Of a stretch of DNA of 64,000 nt, positions 44,201 to 53,400 are shown piece by piece (within the stretch, counting starts at the first letter, position 1; every line of letters starts with the position of its first letter). The notes beneath the pieces were generated by a model that saw only the letters and a list, made by a program, of their open reading frames with translations, did no database searches and was not told the origin of the DNA. The position numbers and the translations under genes are program-made. The DNA is from Bordetella parapertussis (GTDB lineage Bacteria > Acidobacteriota > Terriglobia > Bryobacterales > Bryobacteraceae), in assembly GCA_943328975.2 (NCBI GenBank), contig CALQCC020000017.1, forward strand, positions 22,838 through 86,837. The letters run 5' to 3'.

Positions 44201-45091
44201 ACGTCCGCGTGGATGCCCTCGAGCTTCAATCACGCGACCACGAAGTTCCCGCTCACTGGGAAACACACCAGCGTCACGTGCGCTAGCTGCCACGTCGGCG
44301 GAAAGTTCGCTGGGCTGGGTACGGCTTGCTCGACGTGCCACATGCCGCAGTATCAAGCGACGAAGAATCCGAATCACGTTGCCGCCGGGTTCCCGCAAGA
44401 TTGTACGCTGTGTCACAGCACCACCCAGTGGCTGGGAGCCACGTTCAATCACGCGACGACGAGGTTCCCACTGACGGGGAAACATGCGACCGTTGCTTGC
44501 GCTACCTGCCACGTGAACAACCAGTACGCGACGCTGCCCACCACCTGCGTATCGTGCCACCTGGCGAAGTTCCAGGCGACGACGAGCCCGAACCACGTGA
44601 CAGCTGGGTTCCCGCAGACTTGCGAAACATGCCATAGCACCACGCAATGGACCGGTGCCGTATTCAATCACAGCACCACCGCCTTCCCGCTCACTGGGAA
44701 ACACACTTCTGTTGCGTGCGCCTCTTGCCACGTGAATAGCGTCTACAAGGGAACGCCGAAAGATTGCTACAGCTGCCACAAGACGGTCTACAACACGACC
44801 ACGAATCCGAATCATATCGCTGCCGGATTCCCGACCACTTGTACTACGTGCCACACGACCACGACCTGGAGCGGAGCGACCTTCAATCACACATGGTTCC
44901 CGATCACGTCGGGCGCGCATAAGGGAGTAGCATGCCTTTCGTGCCACCCGAACTCGACGAACTATACGGTGTTCAGCTGCACCACGGGTTGCCATCCGGC
45001 CAGCACGACGAACAACAAACATAATGGCGTCCGGAACTACGTTTACAACAGCACCAACTGCTACGCCTGCCATCCGAACGGGAGGAGCTGA
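41210..45091 (+). CDS. Giant multiheme c-type cytochrome, 51 CxxCH plus one CX3CH
   Basis: A 1293-residue exported protein. After a signal peptide (about residues 1-29) I count 51 CxxCH motifs and one CTTGCH, about one heme per 25 residues. Most of the chain is a tandem repeat of about 73 residues, around 15 units of three hemes: CETCHTTTQW, then F(D/N)H and GKH, CASCHVGG, CSTCHLPDFQ, and NPNH. Each unit therefore offers three extra histidines, enough for bis-His ligation of its three hemes. Many units begin TTQWTGA, giving one Trp each. It starts with GTG behind GAAGG; its stop overlaps the beta-barrel gene (TGATG, with GGAGGAG before it). A long-range electron wire is inferred. Confidence 0.92.
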   Translation: MGISRVSVWVKVAGMLAVAAGLSLVASAQSVRNPHGPIAIACENCHTQTSWAPLRAQPEFNHTSQTRFPLRGMHESVTCNSCHVSKVFTEAPVECASCHADFHRGQFGANCESCHTVRGWKTATQAAVVGHQNRFPLLGAHGAVACDSCHKSAAAGIYIGLNTSCTSCHLPDFQQARSINHVAAGFSQTCESCHNVNQWAGARFDHGTTRFPLTGKHTSTTCASCHTSGQFKAQPMECVSCHQVDFSETSNPNHTQAGFPVTCETCHTTSRWQGATFDHSTFTGFALVGAHTNASCASCHVNGQFKATSAACSTCHMPAFDATKNPNHRASNFSTQCETCHTSEQWAGAKFDHSLARFPLTGKHTSVECASCHKAGQFTGTPTTCVNCHQAQFDATVNPNHKDAGFPGTCETCHTTTQWTGAKFDHSATKFPLTGKHTAAACASCHVGGQFTALATACSTCHLPDFQKTTNPNHAASGFPQACETCHTTTQWTGAKFDHNTNTKFPLTGKHTSTTCASCHVGGQFAGLGQACSTCHMPDFQKTKNPNHVAAGFLTTCESCHTTAQWAGAKFDHNTATKFALTGKHTGQTCGTCHVGTTYAGLSTACSTCHLPEYQAAKSPSHAGFPQTCESCHTTTQWTGAAFNHNATKFPLTGKHSATTCASCHVGGTFAGLGTACSTCHLPDFQATKNPNHASAGFPQTCESCHTTTQWTGAVFNHNTTKFPLTGKHTSSTCASCHVGGKFEGLGTACSTCHLPEFQATKNPNHASAGFPQTCESCHTTTQWTGAVFNHNTTKFPLTGKHTSSTCASCHVGGKFAGLGTACSTCHLPEYQKTTNPNHASAGFPQTCESCHTTTQWAGATFNHNTTRFPLTGKHTAVACATCHVGGKYAGLGTACSTCHLPDYQKTTNPNHAAAKFSQTCETCHTTAQWTGATFNHNTTRFPLTGKHTTATCATCHVNNVFTGLGTACSTCHLPQYQAAKNPSHAGLPLTCETCHTTSAWMPSSFNHATTKFPLTGKHTSVTCASCHVGGKFAGLGTACSTCHMPQYQATKNPNHVAAGFPQDCTLCHSTTQWLGATFNHATTRFPLTGKHATVACATCHVNNQYATLPTTCVSCHLAKFQATTSPNHVTAGFPQTCETCHSTTQWTGAVFNHSTTAFPLTGKHTSVACASCHVNSVYKGTPKDCYSCHKTVYNTTTNPNHIAAGFPTTCTTCHTTTTWSGATFNHTWFPITSGAHKGVACLSCHPNSTNYTVFSCTTGCHPASTTNNKHNGVRNYVYNSTNCYACHPNGRS
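43262..43699 (+). repeat. Two adjacent near-identical 219-bp units
   Basis: 43262-43480 and 43481-43699 are about 90 percent identical at DNA level and each encodes one three-heme unit of 73 residues. They are the most similar pair in the array and mark a recent duplication. Differences are mostly at third codon positions. Confidence 0.85.
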
Positions 45092-46749
45092 TGAGAGCAG
45101 CCCTCCTTGCATTGCTGCTTTCCGTATCGGCCTGGGCGCAACAGGCGGCTGACTACAAGGCCGAATTCCAAGTGCGATACATCGCGTCCGGTGCGGTGTA
45201 TCTCTCGGGCGGACGCGAAGAGGGGTTGCAAGAAGGTTTTCATCTCACGGTGACGCGGCGCGTTCTAGGAGAACCGCTCCTATCGGCCAAGACCATCGCC
45301 CAACTTGTAGTCACCGCAGTATCCACGCACTCTGCTGTGTGCGAAATTGTATCCTCCACTATGGATCCCCAGACCGGCGACTGGGCGGAGGTGATCAAAC
45401 AAGATCTAGAGTCGATCCAGAGCATCCGTCAATCGACCACGGCTCGCCGTTATGCGCAGATCGTCACCTTCACCGAAGGCGATCCGCTGGAAGATGAACA
45501 GCGCGACTACGTACCGCGACCTCGGCCCACGGAACAGAACCGCTCGTCAGGCCGCATCAGCTTGGAGCACAACGGCATCTATGACCACCAAAGCGGAGTC
45601 AGCACTTTCCAGCAAGGCGTCGTGTTCCGATCCGACGTCGCGCGGATCGGCGGAAGTTACTGGAACCTGACGGGCTACTGGCGCGGACGTTTTAACAGCC
45701 AAGCCGGCGCGCCCGTGCAGACTCGCAACCTGCGGGATGTCTTGAATCGCACCTATCACGTGGGCCTGTTCTACAACAATCCGCAATCGAAATACACCAT
45801 CGGCGTGGGACGCTTGTTCGTCCCGTGGGCGTCGAGCTTGAACACGATTGACGGCGGATATATTGGTCGCAAATTGAATCGCTATTTTACAGTGGGAGCA
45901 TTCGGCGGCTCGACGCCCGACCCGACAGCATGGGACTACAAGCCCGGTCGCCAGATCGGCGGAACATTCCTGAACGCGGTCGCGGGTGATTTTTCGAGTC
46001 ACCGTTTTACCAGCACCGCTGGGCTCGCCATGACCCGTCTGCATTGGAAAGCCGAGCGCGAATACGCCTTCACCGAAAATACCTACACATGGAAGACCCG
46101 CTTGACCGTCTTCCACAATCTACAGGCGGACCGCTTGACCAAGGGCCGACTGGGGATCTCCAACGGAGGCGCCTCGATCAGTCGCAGCTTCCTAACGGTG
46201 CGATTGCAGCCGACATCGTGGCTCTCTTTCGACGTGGGCCACAACTACCTGCGCAACATACCGACCTTCGATACCATTCTGTTGAGCACAGGCCTGCTCG
46301 ACCAATACTTGTTCACGGGATTTAGCGCCGGCGTCCGTGTGGATGTAACGCGCGACGTCGCGGTCTATGGAAGTCTAGGAGAGAGCAAGCGCAGCGACGA
46401 TCGCAGGGGATCGCTCAACCAAACCTACGGCGTCACCTTCCGGGACCTCTACAAAACAGGCGTCCGCGCCGATATCCGGCGCTCGGTGTTTGGGAGCGCC
46501 TTCGGCACCGGGTGGTATCAATTAGTTTCCTTCTCGCGTCAGTTCGGCGAACAACTACGCTTCGACCTGCAGGGAGGCGCGCAATCGTTCAAATCCGGAG
46601 TAACCAACGACAATCGCGGCATGTGGACCAGCAGTACAATCGATTGGTTTCTGAGCCGGCACTACGTGATGAATTCGGGAGTGACGCTCTATCGTGGAGA
46701 GCTACAGAGTTATGATCAAGTCTTTTTCTCACTGGGCTATCGTTATTAG
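45091..46749 (+). CDS. Outer-membrane beta-barrel protein of the cytochrome locus
   Basis: A 552-residue exported protein. A signal peptide (MRAALLALLLSVSAWAQQ) is followed by a soluble N-terminal part (to about residue 145) and then alternating amphipathic strands to the end (GSYWNLTGYWRGRFNSQ, TYHVGLFYNNPQSKYTIGVG, SFDVGHNYLRN), closing with QVFFSLGYRY, an aromatic C-terminal strand typical of outer-membrane barrels. Translationally coupled to the giant cytochrome, it is the natural candidate for the porin sheath of a porin-cytochrome conduit. No heme motif is present. I do not recognise a named family. Confidence 0.8.
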   Translation: MRAALLALLLSVSAWAQQAADYKAEFQVRYIASGAVYLSGGREEGLQEGFHLTVTRRVLGEPLLSAKTIAQLVVTAVSTHSAVCEIVSSTMDPQTGDWAEVIKQDLESIQSIRQSTTARRYAQIVTFTEGDPLEDEQRDYVPRPRPTEQNRSSGRISLEHNGIYDHQSGVSTFQQGVVFRSDVARIGGSYWNLTGYWRGRFNSQAGAPVQTRNLRDVLNRTYHVGLFYNNPQSKYTIGVGRLFVPWASSLNTIDGGYIGRKLNRYFTVGAFGGSTPDPTAWDYKPGRQIGGTFLNAVAGDFSSHRFTSTAGLAMTRLHWKAEREYAFTENTYTWKTRLTVFHNLQADRLTKGRLGISNGGASISRSFLTVRLQPTSWLSFDVGHNYLRNIPTFDTILLSTGLLDQYLFTGFSAGVRVDVTRDVAVYGSLGESKRSDDRRGSLNQTYGVTFRDLYKTGVRADIRRSVFGSAFGTGWYQLVSFSRQFGEQLRFDLQGGAQSFKSGVTNDNRGMWTSSTIDWFLSRHYVMNSGVTLYRGELQSYDQVFFSLGYRY

Positions 46750-47512
46750 TCTGGCCTGTGGGGCGAGCGCTGCCACGCCTCCCAGCGACCTGCTGGAACG
46801 TGCGGGGGAGCACGCCAAGTTGTTCTGGGACCAGTTCACGGCAGTGACCTGCACGGAAGAACTGTCGCAGGAAAAGTTAAACGAAAAGGGCAAGACGGCG
46901 ATCCGCACAGACTCCCGCTACGACTATTTGATCGTGATGGGTTGGGACAAAGGCGACCTTCTCGTGGACGAATCCCGGGTGGAAGTAGCGGCTCCGCGCA
47001 AGGGCCGACCTACCGGATCGTTGCTCGCCACGCGCGGATTCGCGACGCTGCTGTTGATCCTCCATCCAGACTTTCAATCCAGCTATACGTTCTCTACGCC
47101 GGTCGAAGAACCTTCGACGCAACTTATGCGTATCGATTTCCTGCCGCGGCCCGGGGGCCGTTCTCCTGGGGCGATGGAATTAAAAGGCCGCGAGTATCCC
47201 ATCGAATGGGAAGGCTCTGCCTGGATGGACCCGGCCACCGCCGCAGTGGTCCGCATGGAGACCCGCTGGAAAGAACCGCCCGAGGCTCTGGGCTTGGTAT
47301 CGCTGCACAGCGACGTGCACTATGCCCCGTTTGACCTGCGTCAGGGCCAAACGTATTGGCTGCCGAACAGCGCTACGATCGAATTGAAGACCCTCCATCA
47401 GAGCTGGAAGAATGAACATCGCTTCGCAAAGTACAGGCTGTTTTCTGTCGATGTAAAGGACGAAGTAGGCGGCGTTCGCGAAGTCGGCGAAGCGGGAGGC
47501 AAGAGCAAGTAG
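46712..47512 (+). CDS. Exported protein of unknown function
   Basis: A 266-residue exported protein. Signal peptide MIKSFSHWAIVISLACGASA, then a mixed alpha/beta body with TAVTCTEELSQEKLNEKGKT, RYDYLIVMGWDKGDLLVDESR and a region resembling outer-membrane lipoprotein carrier folds (PIEWEGSAWMDPATAAVVRMETRW). The start at 46712 is preferred to an in-frame GTG at 46694; it overlaps the barrel gene by 38 bp. No heme or metal motif. Its position suggests a structural or assembly role in the cytochrome complex. Confidence 0.65.
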   Translation: MIKSFSHWAIVISLACGASAATPPSDLLERAGEHAKLFWDQFTAVTCTEELSQEKLNEKGKTAIRTDSRYDYLIVMGWDKGDLLVDESRVEVAAPRKGRPTGSLLATRGFATLLLILHPDFQSSYTFSTPVEEPSTQLMRIDFLPRPGGRSPGAMELKGREYPIEWEGSAWMDPATAAVVRMETRWKEPPEALGLVSLHSDVHYAPFDLRQGQTYWLPNSATIELKTLHQSWKNEHRFAKYRLFSVDVKDEVGGVREVGEAGGKSK

Positions 47513-48448
47513 ATGGCAACCTTGGCAACAACCCTACCAACACGTTCCCGCGACGAAGAGCTGCCGCACAAAATCAGAGTGACGATGGCGATGGCTGCCG
47601 CCGTCGTGTTGGTAGTCGGGCTCGGCTGGTATGGCTGGGACTACTACATGCTCGGCCTGGAACAGCGCGTGGAACATTCGCTGCATCGGGTCCTGCGGCC
47701 CAGCGGCACTGTCGGACTGAAGCTTGGCATGTTTGGGGTCGCGCTCTTCATGGTGATTTTTGTCTATCCGCTACGCAAACGCTGGCGTTGGCTGGGCGCC
47801 ATGGGGAAAACAAAACATTGGCTCGACTTCCATTCCATTGTTGGCGTGACCGCGCCCATCGTCATCACTTACCACGCAGCCTTTAAGGCAGGCGGATTGG
47901 CGGGATGGGCTTACTGGGTCATGATCGGCGCTGCGCTCAGCGGCTTTGTGGGCCGCTACATCTATACGATGATCCCGCGCAGCCTGCACGCCACCGAACT
48001 CAGCGTGGGCGAATTGGACGCGGAAAACGTGAGCCTCTCGGAAGAGTTGGCCCGCCAGAACGTATTGGAGCCCGGGCAACTTGCGGAACTGTTAGAAGTA
48101 CCCTCTTCGCAAGACGTCCGGCGGATGCCCTTAATGACAGTGCTGTGGACATTGCTCCTGATGGACTTGAGACGGCCGTTCTTAGTGAGCAGCCTGCGGC
48201 GGAGAGTTTTGAGTGCTGGAGAAGGGTTACTGACGCTGGGCGGCTTGTTGGCGTCGCGCCATCGCGAACTGGAACTCGTGATCACCAACGCCCGCCGCCA
48301 AGCCCGCCTGCGCACAAAAATTGCCTTTCTGGATCGTATTCGGCAGATGCTCAATCTGTGGCACGTGGTTCACCGGCCCTTCAGCATCTCCTTTGTCATT
48401 CTGGTCGTAGTGCATATTGGCGTGGTGGTAACGATGGGGTATTTCTAG
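47513..48448 (+). CDS. Membrane protein resembling a b-type cytochrome
   Basis: A 311-residue inner-membrane protein with about five hydrophobic segments. Histidines inside or beside helices are spaced for heme b: His102 and His107 (KHWLDFHSIVGV), His121 (VITYHAAF), and His284, His287 and His301 near the C-terminus (LWHVVHRP, VVVHIGVV). A cytoplasmic helical insert lies at about residues 155-265. It resembles ferric-reductase or cytochrome b561-type proteins in pattern. It follows directly on the previous gene and precedes the FeS/FAD gene by four bases. Heme b is inferred. Confidence 0.7.
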   Translation: MATLATTLPTRSRDEELPHKIRVTMAMAAAVVLVVGLGWYGWDYYMLGLEQRVEHSLHRVLRPSGTVGLKLGMFGVALFMVIFVYPLRKRWRWLGAMGKTKHWLDFHSIVGVTAPIVITYHAAFKAGGLAGWAYWVMIGAALSGFVGRYIYTMIPRSLHATELSVGELDAENVSLSEELARQNVLEPGQLAELLEVPSSQDVRRMPLMTVLWTLLLMDLRRPFLVSSLRRRVLSAGEGLLTLGGLLASRHRELELVITNARRQARLRTKIAFLDRIRQMLNLWHVVHRPFSISFVILVVVHIGVVVTMGYF

Positions 48449-48452
48449 ACTG

Positions 48453-49820
48453 ATGCTGGACGATGCTGTTCTCACGAACCTGCTGGTGGGGCTTGTTGTC
48501 GCCATCCCCCTCATCCTATACGTGCTGAGGCAGAAGAAGCGCGCACATCTAGCCCAGGAGGCCGCCGAAAAAGGCAAGGTCTACTCTGAAGGGCCCAAGG
48601 CTCAGCATCCACAAATCGACACGACCTTCTGTATCGGATGCCAAGGCTGCACCACCGTTTGCCCCGAAGGCGACGTGCTGGCGATGCTGGGCGGCAAGGC
48701 CGTCATCGTGAACGGTTACAAATGCATAGGCCACGGCCTGTGCGCCGACGCGTGTCCTGTCGGTGCCATTAAGCTGGTGATGGCGAGCCCGAGCATGGGG
48801 GCCGATCTCCCATATCTCACGCCCGAATATGAAACCAGCGTTCCGAATCTTTTCATCGCGGGTGAATTGGGCGGCTTAGCCCTGATCAAAAACGCCGTAC
48901 ACCAAGGCCGCACAATCGTAGACACCGTCAAGACTCGATTAGGTTCCGACCGCGGCAGGGAAGGCGTGCACGACATTCTCATCGTCGGTGCGGGACCAGC
49001 GGGCATCAGCGCCTCCCTGCAAGCCATCCAACAAGGTTTGAGCTACGTCACGCTGGAACGCGATGAAGTGGGCGGTACCGTAGCGAAGTATCCGCGGCAG
49101 AAGTTGGTCATGACCAGCCCTATCGAATTTCCGATGTACGGCAAGTTCAAGAAGACCGAGCTATCGAAAGAGAACCTGTTAGAGTTCTGGAAAACGGTCA
49201 TGGACCGTGCCGACTTCAAAGTGCGAGCGGGCGAAAAAGTCGATGACATCCGGCGGGCTCCGGACGGGCTCTTCACCGTAGTCACCGATCAGTCAGAATA
49301 CCGGACGCAAGCCGTGATCCTGGCGCTGGGCCGCACCGGCACGCCGCGCAAACTAGGCATTCCCGGCGAGGATCTACCCAAGGTGATGTACAGGCTGATT
49401 GAAGCGGACCACTATATCAACAAAAAGATCCTCATTGTGGGCGGCGGCGATAGTGCCGTCGAGGCGGCAATGGGATTGGCCAGGCAACGCGGCAACCAAG
49501 TGACGCTCTCTTATCGCAAGGACGCGTTCAGTCGCCTCAAGGATCGCAACGTAAAGCGCATTGAAGAAGCTGCGAAATCGAGCCAACTGACGATTCTGTT
49601 CCAGTCCGCACCGGTGGAAGTGAAGGAACACACAGTGGAGTTAGAAGTGAACGGACAACGGCAGGAGTTTCCCAATGACTTCGTGTGGGTGTTTGCCGGT
49701 GGCGAGCCGCCCAACGATTTCCTCAAAAAGATCGGCGTTACGTTCGGTACACTCGACGTAACGGCTGAAGCTGGCCGGGAAGCACGCATTGTATTAAAGG
49801 GCGAGCCTGCCCGAGCATAG
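48453..49820 (+). CDS. Membrane-anchored FeS/FAD/NAD(P) oxidoreductase
   Basis: A 455-residue protein. A membrane helix (about residues 8-25) leads to a ferredoxin segment: CIGCQGCTTVCP with Cys60, 63, 66 and 70, then CIGHGLCADACP with Cys91, 97 and 101 but His94 where a Cys is usual. The rest is a thioredoxin-reductase-like flavoprotein: FAD motif ILIVGAGPAGISA (about 177) and NAD(P) motif ILIVGGGDSAVEAA (about 328). There is no CxxC redox pair as in thioredoxin reductase. It likely moves electrons between NAD(P)H and the adjacent membrane protein; direction is unknown. Confidence 0.85.
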   Translation: MLDDAVLTNLLVGLVVAIPLILYVLRQKKRAHLAQEAAEKGKVYSEGPKAQHPQIDTTFCIGCQGCTTVCPEGDVLAMLGGKAVIVNGYKCIGHGLCADACPVGAIKLVMASPSMGADLPYLTPEYETSVPNLFIAGELGGLALIKNAVHQGRTIVDTVKTRLGSDRGREGVHDILIVGAGPAGISASLQAIQQGLSYVTLERDEVGGTVAKYPRQKLVMTSPIEFPMYGKFKKTELSKENLLEFWKTVMDRADFKVRAGEKVDDIRRAPDGLFTVVTDQSEYRTQAVILALGRTGTPRKLGIPGEDLPKVMYRLIEADHYINKKILIVGGGDSAVEAAMGLARQRGNQVTLSYRKDAFSRLKDRNVKRIEEAAKSSQLTILFQSAPVEVKEHTVELEVNGQRQEFPNDFVWVFAGGEPPNDFLKKIGVTFGTLDVTAEAGREARIVLKGEPARA

Positions 49821-49830
49821 GTCTAGACGC

Positions 49831-50385
49831 ATGAATACCAGAACGATTGTCACCATCGTAGTGCCGCTGCTGATCGGCGGCGCGGTTCTATTTTCGTTGC
49901 GGTCCCTGATGGGACCCAAGCCTTCCGCTGCCCCGGCGGCGACATCTACATCGTCCGCCACCGTCGTGCCGCAGAACGCGGCGCATGAGAAGGCGTCGCT
50001 GGAAGAAGAACTCCGTAAGAATCCGGGGCACCCGCCCATTCTAATGCGCCTCGCGGAAATGGCCGCCAGTCAAGGCGATGCCAAAGCCGCCATCCAATAC
50101 CTGAAGCAGGCTGTGGACGCTGATGGCAAGAATGCGGATGCCCGTTTGGAACTGGGTCGCGCTCTGCATGACAGCGGCGACATTGAGGGAGCCATCCGCG
50201 AAACCAAGCAGTTGCTGGCGGATCATCCGACCAACGTCGACGGACTCTACAACCTGGGTGCCATCTACGCCAATCAGAATCAAAACGACCTGGCCCGCCA
50301 ATACTGGAACCAAGCGGTTGCAGCCGAGCCGATGTCCGATAGCGGACTTAAGGCCAAAGACGGGCTAACCAAGCTCGGACGGTAA
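49831..50385 (+). CDS. Membrane-anchored TPR protein
   Basis: A 184-residue protein with an N-terminal membrane helix (about residues 7-26), a Ser/Ala/Pro-rich linker and three TPR units (HPPILMRLAEMAASQGDAKA, NADARLELGRALHDSGDIEG, NVDGLYNLGAIYANQNQNDL). This resembles the TPR part of CcmH/NrfG cytochrome c maturation proteins, which would suit a locus of more than 70 hemes. It is the last gene before a strong terminator. Confidence 0.8.
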   Translation: MNTRTIVTIVVPLLIGGAVLFSLRSLMGPKPSAAPAATSTSSATVVPQNAAHEKASLEEELRKNPGHPPILMRLAEMAASQGDAKAAIQYLKQAVDADGKNADARLELGRALHDSGDIEGAIRETKQLLADHPTNVDGLYNLGAIYANQNQNDLARQYWNQAVAAEPMSDSGLKAKDGLTKLGR

Positions 50386-50413
50386 ACTGCGACCGCTGAC
50401 GGATCGAAACAAA

Positions 50414-50442
50414 AAAGGGGAGAGCCTGTGGCCCTCCCCTTT
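50414..50442. terminator. Bidirectional intrinsic terminator
   Basis: The stem AAAGGGGAG/CTCCCCTTT (50414-50422 and 50434-50442) has T runs on the minus side and A/T runs on both; it separates the convergent TPR and TonB-receptor genes and can serve both. Confidence 0.8.
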
Positions 50443-50464
50443 CGCAAAACAAGTTAGCTACTTC

Positions 50465-53400
50465 TTAGAAGTCAAACCGCATATTCAAAGTGACCGACCG
50501 ATTGCCGCCCGCGGCGGTGATACGACCGAAGCTGGTGGAATTGATATTAGTGGTCGGATTCGCCCAGATCGGGTGATTCAGAGCGTCGATGGCATCGGCG
50601 CGGAACGTGAAGAACTTACCTTCGCCGATAGTCACCTTCTTAGAAAGCGACAAGTCGTATCCGCCCTGGCCCGGGCCCTCGATCGTGTTTAGTGCGCTGT
50701 TGCCTGTGCGACCGGCAACCGGGTTCTGAAGAACGATATTCCCGCTGGGGTCATAGATGGCTTGGTTGGTGTAGCGGCCGGCGAGGGTTGTTTGATCCGT
50801 GCCACCACCGAAGTTCGGAACAGGAGCCGACTTGACGGTGTAACCGGTGAAGTATTCGACAAAGCCGGAAGCATCGCGGCGGACAGAACCGTCAGCGACG
50901 GCACCCATGATATCCGCTGTGTTCGTAGCACGCGAACCCATCGTGCCGATGGTGCTGGAGAAGGTCAACGGTGCACCCGAGGACCATTGGATCACGGGAG
51001 CCAACTGCCAGCCGCCGATAATCTTATCCGCCCACTTGACGTTCTTGGCGATGTAACCCTTCGAACCGAAAGGCAGGTCCCATGTGCCGGTGAACTTGAT
51101 GATGTGGGTCCGGTTGTTGCCGAGGATGTTCTTGCTCAGCGTGCGATTGCGCGGATCGCGCAGCAGGTCGCCGCCCAGGTTCTTCGCGAAGACGTAGCTG
51201 AACTGGCCGCTGAAGCCGGTGGAGTAACGTTTCGTCAAACTGGTCTGCAGGGAGTGATACGTGGAGTTGGTATTGTTACCGGCCAAGTTCACGCTGCCGA
51301 ACTGCGGATTGGCAACGATGAAGTTTTCCGGCAATTTGCCGTTGCGCAGAATGCCGCCGTTGCCATTGCCAAAGGCGTTCGAGGTATTGAAGAAGTTAGC
51401 CAAGCCGCCGACGTCACCATTGGCGATGAATTGGTTGGTGGATTGGAAGCGGCGCAGCGCCTGCGAACCGGTGAGCGTACCTCCGTTCACAGTGCCGACA
51501 CCTGCAAGGGTGACGCCACTCAACATGCGATCGAACAGCGGAGCGTTACCGCCGCTGCGCGTTACGTTGAAGGCATCCAGGATGCCGTTCTCAAAGATGT
51601 TCGATTCGTTGATCTGGGTGTTGCTGTACAGCTTCGTGGCCTTATTGCCCACCCAGCCGACATCCAAGGTCAAGTTGCGAGCCACTTCGTGCTGAATGCT
51701 GAGGTTGAAGCTCTGGATATAAGGAACAACGCGATTATCGGCGTAGCCAGTGATACCGGTAGAACGGGTGGAATCGAGCGGCACAGGGGCAAACGGACTG
51801 GAAGCAGCCGCAAGAGCCACACTCTGGTTCAGCGCTGCCGGCGTATTCGCTAGGTTTACGTAGCCAGTGGGCGAGGTATTGACGTTCAAGTTAAAGCCGG
51901 GCAGGTTGGCGATATTGCCGGAGTAGGACAGGAAGTCGGCCGCACCGGCGTAGTTAAGGCCATAGCCGCCACGGACAACGGTGGACCGTTTCAACCAGGG
52001 GACGTTATAGCTGAATCCAAAGGACGGAGCAAAGTTGTTCCAGTCGTTTCCGAAGATCAGTTTGCTCGGCTGCGGCGAGAACTTTCCGACGAATTCGGTG
52101 GTGCTCAAGGTTCCGCTGTTCGCGTAGGGCGCCCACTGGGCATTGGCAAAGTTGGTTCCGGAGATACCGAAGAGCCCGGACTGTCCACCAGTAAAGCGGC
52201 CACCGAGGCCCAAGGAATCATAGGGTACGCCGTATTTGTCGTAGCGGATACCGATATTGAGCGTCAGGTTCTTGCTCGTCTTCCAGCTATCCTTCGCGTA
52301 GAAGTTCCAGTCGTTCTGGTGATGCTTGCGCTCAAACAGGATGCTGGTTTTGTAGTCAACCCACGACTTTGCAGTCGGGCTATTGACGAAATATTGTTGC
52401 TGAATGTTGCCCACGGATCCGGCCAAGTTAGCCAGAAGATTCTGCGCGGTCGTGATATCCAGAGCGTTCAAGCCGGCAAATGCCGTCGAGGTGATACCGG
52501 TGATCGGCACGCTGCCCACGCCCAAAGTGAGGAACGGGCGCGTGGTCTGTTGACCGCCGCCATTGATGCCTTGCGAATAGAAGCGGTCGAGTTCACCGCC
52601 GATCTGGACGGAATGGGCACCGTGGTTCCAGGTCAAAGTGTCAGCGAATTGGCGCAGCGGGCTGTAGGTCAAGCGGGGAGTGGAGACGTTGAAGTTGGCG
52701 AAGGTGCCGAGTCCCAAACCGCCGGAAGCAACATAAAGAAGTCCGCCGTCCGGAGTGGTGGGGAATGCGGCGCGGGCGTCTTTGGCATCCTGAGTTAAAT
52801 TTGTCTCAGAGTTGCCACCGAAGCAGCAGCCTTTGTCAAAGGCATCCAAACCCTGCCAAGTATCACGCTTCTGACCGAAGCGGAACTCGTTGAGCAGTGT
52901 GGAGGAAATTGTCTTGGTCCACTGGATGGTGTAGAAGTCGGGCTTGCGAACCACTTCACCGAAGAAGCCGCCCGGATAATCCGGGAGACCCGCCTGTGCG
53001 GTTACGCCGAAGTCCTTTTCACGAGTCATGGTGAAGCTGAGCTTGTTGGCGTCGTTAATTTGATAGTCGAAGCGCGTGGTGAGGTGGTCGCGGTTTGGAT
53101 TCGCACTTTGGCCGGTGGCTCCATCTACGCCGTATTGGCGGCGATACCAGCGGTAACCTGCGGTGTTCAAACCATCACCCACCGTATAGTCGTTGGGCAG
53201 CGGCATCTTCGACATGTACTGCGAGAACCAACTCGCGTCGGCTTTGGAGCGGTTGGGGTCACGTACGTCGGTGAAGACGTTGAATTGGTTCATGAACAGC
53301 GGGCTACCCGTTGCGTCGCGCTGCAGGATGTTGCCGTTCAGATCGACCGACGGAGAGGCCGACAAGGCGTTGCCGTTGCGGCGGGTGGTACCGCCTGCCG

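Noticed and set aside
41800..44700. Regular repeats that could suggest a CRISPR array
   Set aside because: Units are 219 bp, translate in one frame into triheme modules, and there are no short repeats with unique spacers.
43408..45112. Long open frames in other frames and on the other strand of the giant cytochrome gene
   Set aside because: They repeat with the 219-bp period of the heme array and encode only frame-shifted repeats.
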